A stretch of 50,861 nucleotides of DNA from Clostridia bacterium. GTDB taxonomy: Bacteria; Bacillota; Clostridia; Oscillospirales; CAG-272. The notes under the pieces are model-generated. The model made no database searches, was not told where the DNA came from, and saw nothing but the letters and a program-made list of their open reading frames with translations. This document shows, in pieces, positions 41,674 through 50,845 of the stretch; the stretch's first letter is position 1; each line of letters starts with the position of its first letter. Where the stretch lies: contig JAFTKJ010000008.1 of the NCBI GenBank assembly GCA_017453305.1, positions 1 to 50,861 on the forward strand, given 5' to 3'. Position numbers and translations under genes: made by a program.

Positions 41674-44058
41674 TTATTTCAGCTCCACAATCGTAACGCC
41701 GCCGTCCCCTTCTCCGTAAGCACCGAGACGGAAGCTTGCCACGCGTCGGTCATGCTTCAAATGCTGCCAGATAGCATTCTTCAACGCACCTGTGCCCTTT
41801 CCGTGAATGAGACGTACGCGTCCGAAATTTGCCATGATCGCCTCGTCGAGATATTTATCTACCTCTTGCCAGCCCTCGTCACCAAGCAAACCTCGCAGGT
41901 CGATCTCGTCGCGAAAATCGCGATTGACCTTGGCGTGAAAATCAGAAGCAGGCTTTTTTTGCTTGCCGCTGATGAACTGCGGTTTTTCCTCGATGAGCTG
42001 AAGATTGGAAAGTTTGGTGCGAGTTTTGAGGATTCCTGCCTGTACCAAAACAGATCCGCTCTTATCGGGCGTTTCCAAAAGAACGCCCTCCTTGTCGATA
42101 TTGACGATATAAACCTTGTCACCGCATTTAAGGTCTCGCGGAAGCACGTACTTTTCGTCCTTCTTTTCTTCTACGGGGTCAATTGCCTCGTTGCTCTCGC
42201 GAATGGTTCTGCGCACGGCTCTGCGCGCCTCATCCAGCTCGGCGGCAAGTCTGCCCGCCTCCTCGGCTTTCTTCGCTTTTTCAAGCTGTGCAAAAACAAA
42301 TTCACTCGAAAGACGTGCACTGTCAAGCATTTGCTGTGCTTTTTTGCGGTTTTGCTCAATTTCGCGCTCTGCCTCAAAAAAGCGAGTTTTGATCTCTTTT
42401 TCGGCATTGACCTTCAACCGCTCGTATTCCGCCTTGAGATGCGTTGCCTCCTCTCTTGCACGGTCAGCCTCCAGCCGTGTTGCCTCCAATTGCTCAATCA
42501 CCTCTTCAAAGCGTTGGTGATCGCGATTGACGTGCTCCTTGGCAAGGTTGATAACCGACTCCTGCAGACCAAGCTTTGCGGAAATGGCAAATGCGTTGGA
42601 TTTTCCGGGAGTTCCGATCATCAGGCGATAGGTGGGCTTAAGGGTAGCAACGTCAAACTCGCAGGAGGCGTTCTGAACGCCCTCGGTGTCCAGAGCAAAG
42701 GTTTTGAGCTCGGTATAGTGCGTGGTTGCAAGGCAAGTAGCCCCCACCTTGCGCACCGACTCGATAACGGCAATTGCCAACGCTGCGCCCTCGACGGGGT
42801 CGGTACCTGCGCCAAGCTCGTCAAAAAGGCAAAGCGAGCTTGCGTCCACCTCGTCCATGATGTGCACGATGTTGACCATGTGCGAGGAAAAGGTGGAAAG
42901 AGATTGCTCGATGCTCTGCTCATCTCCAATATCCACCAGCACCTTGCTGAATACGCAAATGGAGGAATCGGCATCGGCAGGAATGTGCAGACCTGCCTGC
43001 GTCATCAAGGCAAACAGACCTACTGTTTTTAAGGTAACCGTTTTACCGCCCGTGTTGGGACCGGTAATGATCAACGTGTCATACTCTCCCCCAATGTCAA
43101 TGTTGGTGGGAACGACCTTTTGGGGATCGATCAGGGGATGACGCGCACGCGAGAGGTGCACGGTCTGCTTTCCCGAGATCTTTGGCTCATTGGCGCGCAT
43201 ACGAGCCGAAAGCTCTGCACACGCGAAAATAAAAGCCAGCTCGGTAATATTAAGATAATTGAGACGCAGAGATTCGGACGCGGCGCTGACCTCGGCAGAA
43301 AGCGCAAACAAGATCCGTTCGATCTCATGCTCCTCACGCGATTGCAACATACGAAGCTCGTTGTTGGCATCCACCACCGCCATCGGTTCTACGAAAATGG
43401 TCGCACCCGAGGATGAGGTGTCATGGATCAATCCCTTGAGCTCGTTTTTGCACTCCGCCTTGACGGGGAGCACGTATCTGCCGTTGCGCATCGTAACAAT
43501 ATTGTCCTGCAGAATTTTTGCATAGGAGCCGCTGATATAGTGCTGCAGAGTCTCCTTGATGCGGTTATTGGACTCGCGGATCTTTCGACGGATCTCAGCA
43601 AGCTCGCGGCTCGCCTCGTCTGCGATCATATCCTCGGAAAGGATCGAACGCGAGATCATGTCCTCCAGGTGTCTGTTTGGAAGTAAGCGTCCGAACAACT
43701 CATCAAGCGAGGTGTCAAACGGCTTGTTGATTTTGATATAATCGGTCAAGGCTCGTGCGGAACGCAGAACGCGCCCAATCTCCAAAAGCTCTCTGGTGTT
43801 GAGCATTGCGCCCTTCACCGCTCGCTCACACGCTTCGGATACGTCGATGACCGAACCAAAGGACGGCATGCCCTTGACGTCGGACAAACGCTTTGCATCC
43901 GTGGTGCGGCGCTGTCGGCGCAAGACCTCGGTAATTTCCCACGAAGGCATCAAGCGATATGCCATTGCTCGCGCGCCCTCAGTAGGCGCACAGTCGGCAA
44001 GCATTTCGCAGATTTTATCAAATTCCAACGTGGAAAGTGTTTTTTGAGAAAAATTCAT
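41674..44058 (-). CDS. mutS2: MutS2 ATPase with Smr domain
   Basis: 794 residues, full length. MutS core with Walker A GPNTGGKTVTLKT, Walker B SSLCLFDELGAGTDP and ATTHYTELK. It lacks the mismatch-recognition domain of MutS1. A long coiled-coil (residues ~510-620) and a KOW-like part precede a C-terminal Smr nuclease domain (IDLRGLLGDEG, VRLIHGKGTGALKNAI). MutS2 acts on collided ribosomes (RqcU) and on recombination intermediates in Firmicutes. Starts 3 bp after recO. Confidence 0.96.
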   Translation of the reverse strand: MNFSQKTLSTLEFDKICEMLADCAPTEGARAMAYRLMPSWEITEVLRRQRRTTDAKRLSDVKGMPSFGSVIDVSEACERAVKGAMLNTRELLEIGRVLRSARALTDYIKINKPFDTSLDELFGRLLPNRHLEDMISRSILSEDMIADEASRELAEIRRKIRESNNRIKETLQHYISGSYAKILQDNIVTMRNGRYVLPVKAECKNELKGLIHDTSSSGATIFVEPMAVVDANNELRMLQSREEHEIERILFALSAEVSAASESLRLNYLNITELAFIFACAELSARMRANEPKISGKQTVHLSRARHPLIDPQKVVPTNIDIGGEYDTLIITGPNTGGKTVTLKTVGLFALMTQAGLHIPADADSSICVFSKVLVDIGDEQSIEQSLSTFSSHMVNIVHIMDEVDASSLCLFDELGAGTDPVEGAALAIAVIESVRKVGATCLATTHYTELKTFALDTEGVQNASCEFDVATLKPTYRLMIGTPGKSNAFAISAKLGLQESVINLAKEHVNRDHQRFEEVIEQLEATRLEADRAREEATHLKAEYERLKVNAEKEIKTRFFEAEREIEQNRKKAQQMLDSARLSSEFVFAQLEKAKKAEEAGRLAAELDEARRAVRRTIRESNEAIDPVEEKKDEKYVLPRDLKCGDKVYIVNIDKEGVLLETPDKSGSVLVQAGILKTRTKLSNLQLIEEKPQFISGKQKKPASDFHAKVNRDFRDEIDLRGLLGDEGWQEVDKYLDEAIMANFGRVRLIHGKGTGALKNAIWQHLKHDRRVASFRLGAYGEGDGGVTIVELK

Positions 44059-44061
44059 AGT

Positions 44062-44889
44062 TTAAGTTCCTTTATGCGCCAACTTGATTGCGCGCATCTC
44101 ATGATAAAAGTTTAAAGAATCAAAGCCCCTGCCAAGGTGTGAGAGCGTGTAGGTTTGCGCTGCCTTGGCAAAATCGGTGCGATCCTTGGCATCTTCCAAG
44201 GAGAATGAGAACAACCGCTCCAGGGGCGCATGGAGACAATAATACATTGCCGCGCGCACAGCAGGCGTCAAAGTAACCAGCGTTTCACACTCGCGGATGT
44301 CGTCGTATGCGGTGTCGGGATTGCGCTTTCCGATCCCACTCTGCTTTTTCAAGCAATCGGAGCATAAAAGTGCACCGTTCATCACGTGCAAATAAAAGGG
44401 ATCCGACTGCTCTGCCCGGCATACAGAGCATGCACCAAGCTCGGGCATATAACCCGAGATAGACATGGCACGCATTTCAAACGCGCCCTTGATCAGCTCC
44501 TGCGGATACAGATCGCGCGAAATGGCGTACAAGGAGTTGAGCAACAAGCGGAGCATGTCTCCTGCTTCCTCGCCCTCATCCGTCAATTCGGAGGTCAATT
44601 CACACAGATACGCCGCCAGGTTCAATCGATCAATATCGGTGCTCAATGCGTAAAAATGCTGCACCGGGGAGCCGCCCTTGAGAATGTTGAAATCCCCACG
44701 GCGGTAATACTCGAAGTTGCCGTAGGTATACATTTGGCTGATGGCGGTTTGCGAGCTTTTGAGGGAGCGACCTCCCTTGGAAAGGATAGTGATGCGTCCG
44801 CGCTCAGCTGTCAGTACCGACAAATATCGATCGTGATCCGCGTAATCGCGCACACGCAGGACAACACCGTCAATGCTTTCGTGTTGCAT
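44062..44889 (-). CDS. recO: DNA repair protein RecO
   Basis: 275 residues. N-terminal OB fold (IDGVVLRVRDYADHDRYLSVLT, in two parts) and a zinc site with CSVC and CSDC near residues 153 and 176. It loads RecA with RecR on SSB-covered DNA. GGAAAGGAG precedes ATG. Follows era by 18 bp, the usual Firmicutes order. Confidence 0.94.
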   Translation of the reverse strand: MQHESIDGVVLRVRDYADHDRYLSVLTAERGRITILSKGGRSLKSSQTAISQMYTYGNFEYYRRGDFNILKGGSPVQHFYALSTDIDRLNLAAYLCELTSELTDEGEEAGDMLRLLLNSLYAISRDLYPQELIKGAFEMRAMSISGYMPELGACSVCRAEQSDPFYLHVMNGALLCSDCLKKQSGIGKRNPDTAYDDIRECETLVTLTPAVRAAMYYCLHAPLERLFSFSLEDAKDRTDFAKAAQTYTLSHLGRGFDSLNFYHEMRAIKLAHKGT

Positions 44890-44907
44890 GGAATGCTCCT
44901 TTCCTTT

Positions 44908-45792
44908 TTATTCCTCCGTGTATCCGAAATTGAGGATGCCGCGTTGGCTGTCTCGCCAATTTTCTTTGACCTTGACCCAAAGATTCAAATAGACCTTTGC
45001 ATCCAACAGCTTTTCCATATCCTCGCGCGCGTAGCTACCGATACGCTTGAGTGTCTCGCCATTTTTGCCAACGAGAATGCCCTTGTGCGAAGCTTTTTCG
45101 CAAAAGATCTCGGCACGAATGTGTACGATCTCACCCTCGTCACGGTACTCTTCAATAACAACGGCAACGCCGTGTGGAATTTCCTTATCCAGCGTACGCA
45201 AAATTTTTTCGCGGATCAGCTCCGCCACCATTTGACGTTGGGGCTGATCGGTGATCATATCCTCATCGTAAAACCATTCCGCCTCGCGCAAAAGCTTGGA
45301 GCACTCATCCAATACCTCGTCCACAGCCTTTCCTTTTTTTGCAGAGATCGGCACCACGGCGTGAAAGTCGAACAGCTCTGCGTAAGCGACAATGGTTTGC
45401 GCGATCTGCTCGCGACGGTACAGATCCACCTTATTCAAAGCAAGGATAGCAGGTGTGCCGGACTGCTTGAGATAGGTGATGATCCCCTCCTCCACGTCAC
45501 CGGGACGGTAGCCCGCATCGGCAACCAGAATGACCATATCGCTCTCTTGCATGGTGCTGTTTGCAGTCTTGACCATAAAATCGCCAAGGCTGTTTTGCGG
45601 CTTGAAGATGCCGGGGGTATCCAGAAAGACAAACTGATCCTCGCCGCGCGTTTCAATTCCCGCAATGCGGTTGCGTGTCGTTTGGGGCTTGTTGGATACA
45701 ATGGCGATCTTTTCGCCCAAAATGCTGTTGAGTAAGGTGGACTTTCCCACGTTGGGGCGTCCCACGATCGAAATAAATCCGGTTCTTTTCAT
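44908..45792 (-). CDS. era: GTPase Era
   Basis: 294 residues from ATG at 45792 (MKRTGFISIVGRPNVGKST), matching the family N-terminus. The frame reaches a TTG at 45825 without a ribosome site. G1 GRPNVGKST, G3 DTPGI, G4 NKVD, and a C-terminal KH domain (GILVGKNGETLKRIG). It helps 16S rRNA maturation and 30S assembly. Confidence 0.95.
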   Translation of the reverse strand: MKRTGFISIVGRPNVGKSTLLNSILGEKIAIVSNKPQTTRNRIAGIETRGEDQFVFLDTPGIFKPQNSLGDFMVKTANSTMQESDMVILVADAGYRPGDVEEGIITYLKQSGTPAILALNKVDLYRREQIAQTIVAYAELFDFHAVVPISAKKGKAVDEVLDECSKLLREAEWFYDEDMITDQPQRQMVAELIREKILRTLDKEIPHGVAVVIEEYRDEGEIVHIRAEIFCEKASHKGILVGKNGETLKRIGSYAREDMEKLLDAKVYLNLWVKVKENWRDSQRGILNFGYTEE

Positions 45793-45821
45793 GAAATTTC
45801 TAACATCCTTTTCTTCATTCG

Positions 45822-46283
45822 TCAATCAACCGGAAGTCCTTTTAAAAAGTCCTCCAGATCGGCGGCATCGGTCAAAAGATCCAGCCGCTTGTTCCCGTTT
45901 GAATCAATCAGCGTGCAATAAAACAAGTGATTCTTGTCTCTATCAAAGCTGACAGAGAGGGTGTATCGCTCCTCAATCGGGATTCTGTAAATGGCGTAGG
46001 TAATGCCGCCCATATCGTTCTCTCCGAACTCCCCCTCGAACTTGTCCAGGTAGGATGTACGCAGTGTTTTAAGATTTTCGGCAACATAGCGCAAATCCGC
46101 CAAGGTCATTTCATCTCGCGGATCCTCGCGATTTTCTTCGATGTAGCGACGGATATGAAAGATACTGAGAGGTCCAAACACAGAGAAGAAAACCGCCATA
46201 CAGATCAAAAACGTGATCAAGCGCACGTTGCGCGTCAAAAACGTTTCGGTCTTTCCTGCCGTATCGATCTCATTTTGACGCAT
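45822..46283 (-). CDS. Single-pass membrane protein, function unknown
   Basis: 153 residues. A hydrophilic N-terminus, one membrane segment (LITFLICMAVFFSVFGPLSI, about residues 23-42), then ~110 acidic residues with no known motif. It sits between ybeY and era, where other Clostridia and Bacilli often have dgkA/cdd genes. Translation of era may be coupled to it. Not recognised. Confidence 0.75.
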   Translation of the reverse strand: MRQNEIDTAGKTETFLTRNVRLITFLICMAVFFSVFGPLSIFHIRRYIEENREDPRDEMTLADLRYVAENLKTLRTSYLDKFEGEFGENDMGGITYAIYRIPIEERYTLSVSFDRDKNHLFYCTLIDSNGNKRLDLLTDAADLEDFLKGLPVD

Positions 46284-46289
46284 CCCTGA

Positions 46290-46793
46290 TTACTCCTTGC
46301 TTTCAATTGCAAGACCCATCATTTCCATGATCTCGCTTTGGCGGCGGCGCATGTCGGCTTCGTCCTCTTCCCCTGTCTCATGGTCATAGCCGAGCAGATG
46401 GAGCATAGAATGCACCGTGAGGAAAGCAGCCTCGCGCTCAAAGCTGTGACCGTACTCCTCTGCCTGCACACCAACCTGCTCCAGGGAAAGCACGATATCG
46501 CCAAGCATACCGAGCATCTCGTCTACGGGCGGCTCCTCGCTCTCACCCTCGTAGTCAAAGAGGGGGAAAGAGAGGACGTCGGTGGGACGGTCGACGTTGC
46601 GGAATTTTTTGTTCAGCTCATGGATCTCGGCATTGTCAACAAAGGTGACCGACACCTCGCAAGGATTGCCGTATTGCTCGTAGTCGAGCGTTGCCTCGAT
46701 TGCCTCGCGCACCAGCATTTTCAGACGATAGGTCAACGCGATCTTTTCCTGATGGTCATCAAAATAGATTCTCAAATTCATTTTTCTGTTCAT
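46290..46793 (-). CDS. ybeY: rRNA maturation endoribonuclease YbeY
   Basis: 167 residues from ATG at 46793 (GAGGAAACTATT upstream); the frame is open further into phoH and is not used. HSMLHLLGYDH is the zinc-binding H3xH5xH motif, and RPTDVLSFP and GDIVLS are conserved. It matures 16S rRNA ends and surveys ribosomes. 10 bp after phoH. Confidence 0.95.
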   Translation of the reverse strand: MNRKMNLRIYFDDHQEKIALTYRLKMLVREAIEATLDYEQYGNPCEVSVTFVDNAEIHELNKKFRNVDRPTDVLSFPLFDYEGESEEPPVDEMLGMLGDIVLSLEQVGVQAEEYGHSFEREAAFLTVHSMLHLLGYDHETGEEDEADMRRRQSEIMEMMGLAIESKE

Positions 46794-46803
46794 AATAGTT
46801 TCC

Positions 46804-47853
46804 TCACTTTGCAGTCTTAGATTCGGTTCTTTCGGCACGCAGCTTTTTTTCATTTGCCGCACGGCGCTCGCTTTCGCGGCGAGCAAGATCCCGATCGTAT
46901 TTTTCGTATGCCTGAATAATCTTTTGTACCAAGCGGTGACGAACCACGTCGCGCTCGTTGAAGTGGTGAATGCCGATGTCGTCAATTCCCTCCAGGATCT
47001 TGACGGCGGTACTCAAACCGCTTTTTTGCCCCTTGGGAAGGTCAGTTTGCGTCAGATCTCCCGTGACCACTGCCTTGGAGTTGAAGCCAAGACGCGTCAA
47101 AAACATTTTCATCTGCTCGGGTGTTGCGTTTTGTGCCTCGTCGAGAATGATAAAAGAATCATCCAGCGTGCGTCCGCGCATGTAAGCCAAGGGTGCGATC
47201 TCGATCGTCCCTTTTTCAATCAGCTTTTGGTAGGTTTCGGCTCCCAGCCTCTCATAGAGCGCATCGTAGAGAGGACGAAGGTAGGGATCGATCTTGCTTT
47301 GCAGATCTCCCGGCAAAAATCCGAGCTTTTCCCCCGCCTCAATAGCAGGACGCGTAAGAATGATGCGCGTGACCTGCTTGTCGCGCAACGCCTTGACCGC
47401 CATTGCCACGGCAAGAAAGGTCTTACCCGTACCTGCAGGTCCAACGCCCAGCACAATGGTGTTTTTGCGAATGGACTCCACGTATTGCTGCTGCCCCAGC
47501 GTTTTAGGCTTGACGGGCTTGCCGCGTGTGGTAATGCAGATGCAGGAGTCGCCAAGGGAGGCAAGCTCCTTCTCTTCCCCCGCGCTGATCATATCCAAAG
47601 CATATTGCAGGGATTGATCGGTGATGACCTCAGTTTTGGAGGCAAGATTGTGCAAGTAGGAAACACACGAGGCGGCAGAATCGACCAATGCCTCGTCTTC
47701 TCCCTCAATGATAATGGAATCTCCTGCCTCGGTCTCGCGGTTGCGAAGCGTAACGGAAAATTGCTTTTCGATGCGGCGCGCGTTGGCGTCAAAGCTCCCA
47801 AAGATCTTTGCGGTAGCGCCTGTGCTCTCCATACGGATGATCCTACGGTTCAT
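46804..47853 (-). CDS. phoH: PhoH-like ATPase
   Basis: 349 residues. KH-like N-terminus, then P-loop GPAGTGKTFLA, LTRPAIEAGEKLGFLPGD, Walker B SFIILDEAQNAT and a sensor VVTGDLTQ. Helicase-like ATPase, linked with YbeY in RNA metabolism. GAAAGGACG precedes ATG. The basic Lys/Arg-Glu C-terminus is extended. Confidence 0.95.
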   Translation of the reverse strand: MNRRIIRMESTGATAKIFGSFDANARRIEKQFSVTLRNRETEAGDSIIIEGEDEALVDSAASCVSYLHNLASKTEVITDQSLQYALDMISAGEEKELASLGDSCICITTRGKPVKPKTLGQQQYVESIRKNTIVLGVGPAGTGKTFLAVAMAVKALRDKQVTRIILTRPAIEAGEKLGFLPGDLQSKIDPYLRPLYDALYERLGAETYQKLIEKGTIEIAPLAYMRGRTLDDSFIILDEAQNATPEQMKMFLTRLGFNSKAVVTGDLTQTDLPKGQKSGLSTAVKILEGIDDIGIHHFNERDVVRHRLVQKIIQAYEKYDRDLARRESERRAANEKKLRAERTESKTAK

Positions 47854-47874
47854 AAACGTCCTTTCGGTAATGTA

Positions 47875-49056
47875 TTAATCGATGATCTCAAACTCCTGCA
47901 AAACAGCAATGTTTTCAATGCAACCCACGGTGCAGATCAAAATGACCGACTCTTGTGTAATCTCTGTAGTGATATCCTTGCTGAGCAGCTGTGCGGAATC
48001 GGAAAGCGCGGCAAGTGTGCGCTCCATCTCCTCGTAGCACAACGCCAAAGCCTCCTCCTCGGTGCGATACACGGTTTGCATCGCATAGGGTTGGTAGCAG
48101 ATCTGCGTCACGGAAAGCGGCAGGCTGTTTTTGCCGAAGTTTGGCAATTCTATTTCATTTTTTATTATATCACAAGTGGGGGGTAAATTTCTACTGTTTT
48201 TGAAAATTTTCATGGAAAAATTAAAAAAATGAAGGATCATCGCGTCCGTTTCCACCTCTCCCAAGACTTTTTCCTCTCCCACAAGCGGAATCTCTACCCG
48301 ATAGGTGTGCTCGGTGCGTGCCATAACGTTTCCGGCGGCGCGCGTGTAGCGAAAGCCCTCGGTTTGGCTGTCGTAAAGTCCGCTGACCAAAAGCTCCCCC
48401 TTTTTGACCGCCTGCCCTACCTGTACCATACAATTTCCACGGTAAAGCTCTACGTATTCGATCTGCCCATCCGACGCAGCAACCAGATTGGCAGGAAGCT
48501 TGCGATCCTGCGTTGGAGCATCGGGTGCTTTGTGCTCAATGATCTGCACGCGCGCCACCGTTCCGTCCAGATAGATCGAAATCCAACCAATGCGATCCGA
48601 AGCCATCAGAATGCGGTTTTCAAGCTTGCGGATCTGCAATGTGGGCAGATAACTCCCCACTCCAAAATCGCATTCCCGGAGAGCGGAAAGCACCTCTTCC
48701 TTACTCATCGTTTCGTTGCCCGTCACTTCCACGCTCCATACGAAAAGCCCGGAAAGAACGGTCAGAACAATTCCAAGAATGCTCCCTGCCACAAGCCCCG
48801 GACGCCGACAGAACGCAAAAAGGAGCGAGGGTAGCCCCTGCATGGAAAGACAGACTATCTCTATATCGCGCCGACGGCACGCACGCATCAGCCTCCCTGC
48901 CGCGCGCATGGAGCATTGAAAACAAATTGCGTTCTCCTCCCACACAAAATTGCGATAGGAGATCCCCATCTGCATGCACAAATTCATCACCGCGGTGCAG
49001 TGCGCACGAGGTACGCGCAGGGTGCGCGTGCCGCATAGAAACAGCGTCAGGCTCAT
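47875..49056 (-). CDS. yqfD: Sporulation protein YqfD
   Basis: 393 residues. One membrane segment at about residues 86-107 (VAGSILGIVLTVLSGLFVW), then a large external part with a POTRA-like start (VEVTGNETMSKEEVLSAL) as in YqfD, a sigma-E-dependent mother-cell protein in B. subtilis. Overlaps yqfC by 4 bp. Confidence 0.93.
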   Translation of the reverse strand: MSLTLFLCGTRTLRVPRAHCTAVMNLCMQMGISYRNFVWEENAICFQCSMRAAGRLMRACRRRDIEIVCLSMQGLPSLLFAFCRRPGLVAGSILGIVLTVLSGLFVWSVEVTGNETMSKEEVLSALRECDFGVGSYLPTLQIRKLENRILMASDRIGWISIYLDGTVARVQIIEHKAPDAPTQDRKLPANLVAASDGQIEYVELYRGNCMVQVGQAVKKGELLVSGLYDSQTEGFRYTRAAGNVMARTEHTYRVEIPLVGEEKVLGEVETDAMILHFFNFSMKIFKNSRNLPPTCDIIKNEIELPNFGKNSLPLSVTQICYQPYAMQTVYRTEEEALALCYEEMERTLAALSDSAQLLSKDITTEITQESVILICTVGCIENIAVLQEFEIID

Positions 49057-49370
49057 AAAGATCCCTCCTCCGCCACTGCCCTACACACTCCGTTGCAATC
49101 GCGCTCACAAAAGCAGAGCGCATCGATCACGCCGCCAACCGTAACGCACCCTGCCGAAAAGGCAGTACACACCAGCCCTCTGCCCGTCAAGGAGATACAT
49201 CTCCCCCTCGTGGCAAAGCACAATCTCCGCTCTCCGTAGCGCAAAATGCGCACGCATCCATAAATCACCGCGCCGCCGTCGCCGCGCAGAATGACGCGGT
49301 CTCCGCAAACCATCTCACGAAAGACACCACCCCTGCTCCCATTTTGGGTTTTGTCTGTTTTTTTGATCAT
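49053..49370 (-). CDS. yqfC: YabP/YqfC-type sporulation protein
   Basis: 105 residues from ATG at 49370 (GGGAGGGCG upstream; the frame reaches 49382). The body VILRGDGGAVIYGCVRILRYGERRL and CISLTGRGL, here in parts, fits the YabP/YqfC family. Eight Cys, many for its size. Position directly before yqfD is the B. subtilis arrangement. First gene of the run through mutS2. Confidence 0.88.
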   Translation of the reverse strand: MIKKTDKTQNGSRGGVFREMVCGDRVILRGDGGAVIYGCVRILRYGERRLCFATRGRCISLTGRGLVCTAFSAGCVTVGGVIDALCFCERDCNGVCRAVAEEGSL

Positions 49371-49461
49371 ACGCCCTCCCACAATCCCTCAAAGGCGTCA
49401 TAAAACGCGCACTGTTTGAGTATTTTAGAATACCACATTCTATGCAAAAGGAGCGCGCATA

Positions 49462-50460
49462 ATGACTCTTTCACGCACACGCGAACATACCGAAGCAGAA
49501 CCGACCTTTTTTCAATATACCCTTGGGCTGATGACCGTTTTTTGCCTGATGCTCCTGTTGCGCAACTCCGAAATTGCGATCAAAAGCGTGGGAGAGGGAC
49601 TTTTGCTTTGTGCAAAAACGGTCATTCCGTCACTCTTCCCTTTTATGGTGCTCTCCGAGGTGCTTGTGCTGGGCGGCTTTGGAGAAACGCTCCTCGGTAG
49701 GCTGACAAAACCCTTACAACGCCTTTTGCGATTGCCGAGCGCGGGAGGGTGTGCTATTTTGATGGGCATGTTGTGCGGATTTCCCACGGGGGCAAAATAT
49801 GCCGTTTCGGCACTTGCGCGCGGGGAATTGACTAAAACGGAATGCGAGCGCGTGCTTGGCTGCTGTAATCTTCCCTCTACGGCGTTTTTGATCAATGCGG
49901 TGGGCGTTTCGTTGTGCAAAAACAGAGGTTTTGGCACCATGCTGTATTTTGTTGCCGCTTTGTCGGCATTGATCTGCGGCTTGCTCCTGCGCCCGCGTCG
50001 AGGGACAAAGCAGAACCTCGCGCAAGTAGCAATCTCCTCTCCCGTGCCCGCCGTCAAGGGGGCAAAGCTGTTGACGGCTTCGATCCGCTCCGCGACTGCG
50101 GCGACCTTGACGATTTGCGCATACGTGGTATTTTTTTCGGCAATTACGGGAACGGTAGGACAAATGCTTGTACGCTTGTCACTCCCCGAATTATGGCAGG
50201 TGCTACTCACAGGCGCTCTGGAGCTTTCGGGCGGTGTCAGCGCCGCTGCCGCTATCTCCTCCCCATTCCTCAAACCTCTCCTGATCGCCACAACGGTTGG
50301 GTGGTCGGGACTCTCGGTGCATTGCCAATTGATCGCGCTCTGCGAGGGACACGGACTTTCCTTTCGTACCTATTTTTTCTCAAAGCTTTTGCAAAGCCTC
50401 TTGTGCACGCTTCTTTGCGCCGTCGCGCTTTTCCTTTTCCCAAGTCTTTGGATCGGGTAG
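49462..50460 (+). CDS. ylbJ: Sporulation integral membrane protein YlbJ
   Basis: 332 residues, about eight membrane segments. Nucleoside-recognition (Gate) motifs: AKTVIPSLFPFMVLSE and ILMGMLCGFPTGAKYAVSAL early, then TICAYVVFFSAITG and GALELSGGVSAAAAIS in the second half. B. subtilis YlbJ is sigma-E-controlled and needed for heat-resistant spores. AAGGAG lies 14 bp before ATG. A small GTATT-N4-AATAC palindrome (49420-49433) lies in the divergent gap to yqfC. Confidence 0.92.
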   Translation: MTLSRTREHTEAEPTFFQYTLGLMTVFCLMLLLRNSEIAIKSVGEGLLLCAKTVIPSLFPFMVLSEVLVLGGFGETLLGRLTKPLQRLLRLPSAGGCAILMGMLCGFPTGAKYAVSALARGELTKTECERVLGCCNLPSTAFLINAVGVSLCKNRGFGTMLYFVAALSALICGLLLRPRRGTKQNLAQVAISSPVPAVKGAKLLTASIRSATAATLTICAYVVFFSAITGTVGQMLVRLSLPELWQVLLTGALELSGGVSAAAAISSPFLKPLLIATTVGWSGLSVHCQLIALCEGHGLSFRTYFFSKLLQSLLCTLLCAVALFLFPSLWIG

Positions 50461-50491
50461 CAAAGGAAAACAAGAAAAAAAGAAGCCGGTT

Positions 50492-50526
50492 GCCCAACTT
50501 CTCATAAGGAAGTTGGGCAGTTTTAT
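50492..50526 (+). terminator. Intrinsic terminator after ylbJ
   Basis: A 10-bp stem (50492-50501 with 50509-50518) then AGTTTTATTC. Confidence 0.85.
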
Positions 50527-50538
50527 TCGCCTGCGGCG

Positions 50539-50691
50539 AGTTCTATTGTTTCACAGTGATATTCGGCTTACGCTGAGTGATATTTGCCACGCAAGTTTTG
50601 GAAGGCGAATAAAATATCACTGAAGCTACAAGGCTTCAATATAACTTTTGCGGTAGCAATAATATCACTCCGACGAAGTCGGAATATCACT
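50539..50691. repeat. Second copy of the AGTGATATT palindromic repeat
   Basis: AGTGATATT at 50555 and 50576, inverted AATATCACT at 50613, 50661 and 50683, with small hairpins between (for example TCCGACGAAGTCGGA). AGTTCTATT at 50539 also matches the flank of the copy at 28586-28595 in inverse orientation. No ORF. Confidence 0.8.
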
Positions 50692-50692
50692 C

Positions 50693-50721
50693 TTGCTTTC
50701 TCTACCGATTTGTGTTATAAT
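50693..50721 (+). promoter_or_regulatory. Outward-facing promoter at the edge of the repeat
   Basis: TTGCTT (50693-50698), 17-bp spacer, TATAAT (50716-50721). It reads toward the right edge of the window. Confidence 0.6.
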
Positions 50722-50733
50722 GGTGCTAACAAA

Positions 50734-50845
50734 AAGCCTCTCCCATTGGGAGAGGTGGCGGCGTAGCCGACGGAGAGGGCAAATGGTCGCAATGATGCCC
50801 CCTCTCACCCGACTCCGTCGGGAGCTCTCCCAGAGGGAGAGCCTT
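50734..50845. repeat. CCTCTCCC-type palindromic intergenic repeat
   Basis: GCCTCTCCCATTGGGAGAGG is a near-perfect hairpin. GTAGCCGACGGAGAGGG (50764-) pairs with CCCTCTCACCCGACTCCGTC further on, and GCTCTCCCAGAGGGAGAGC closes the element. This type of palindrome is a frequent intergenic repeat in Clostridia, to my knowledge. No coding frame. Confidence 0.75.
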
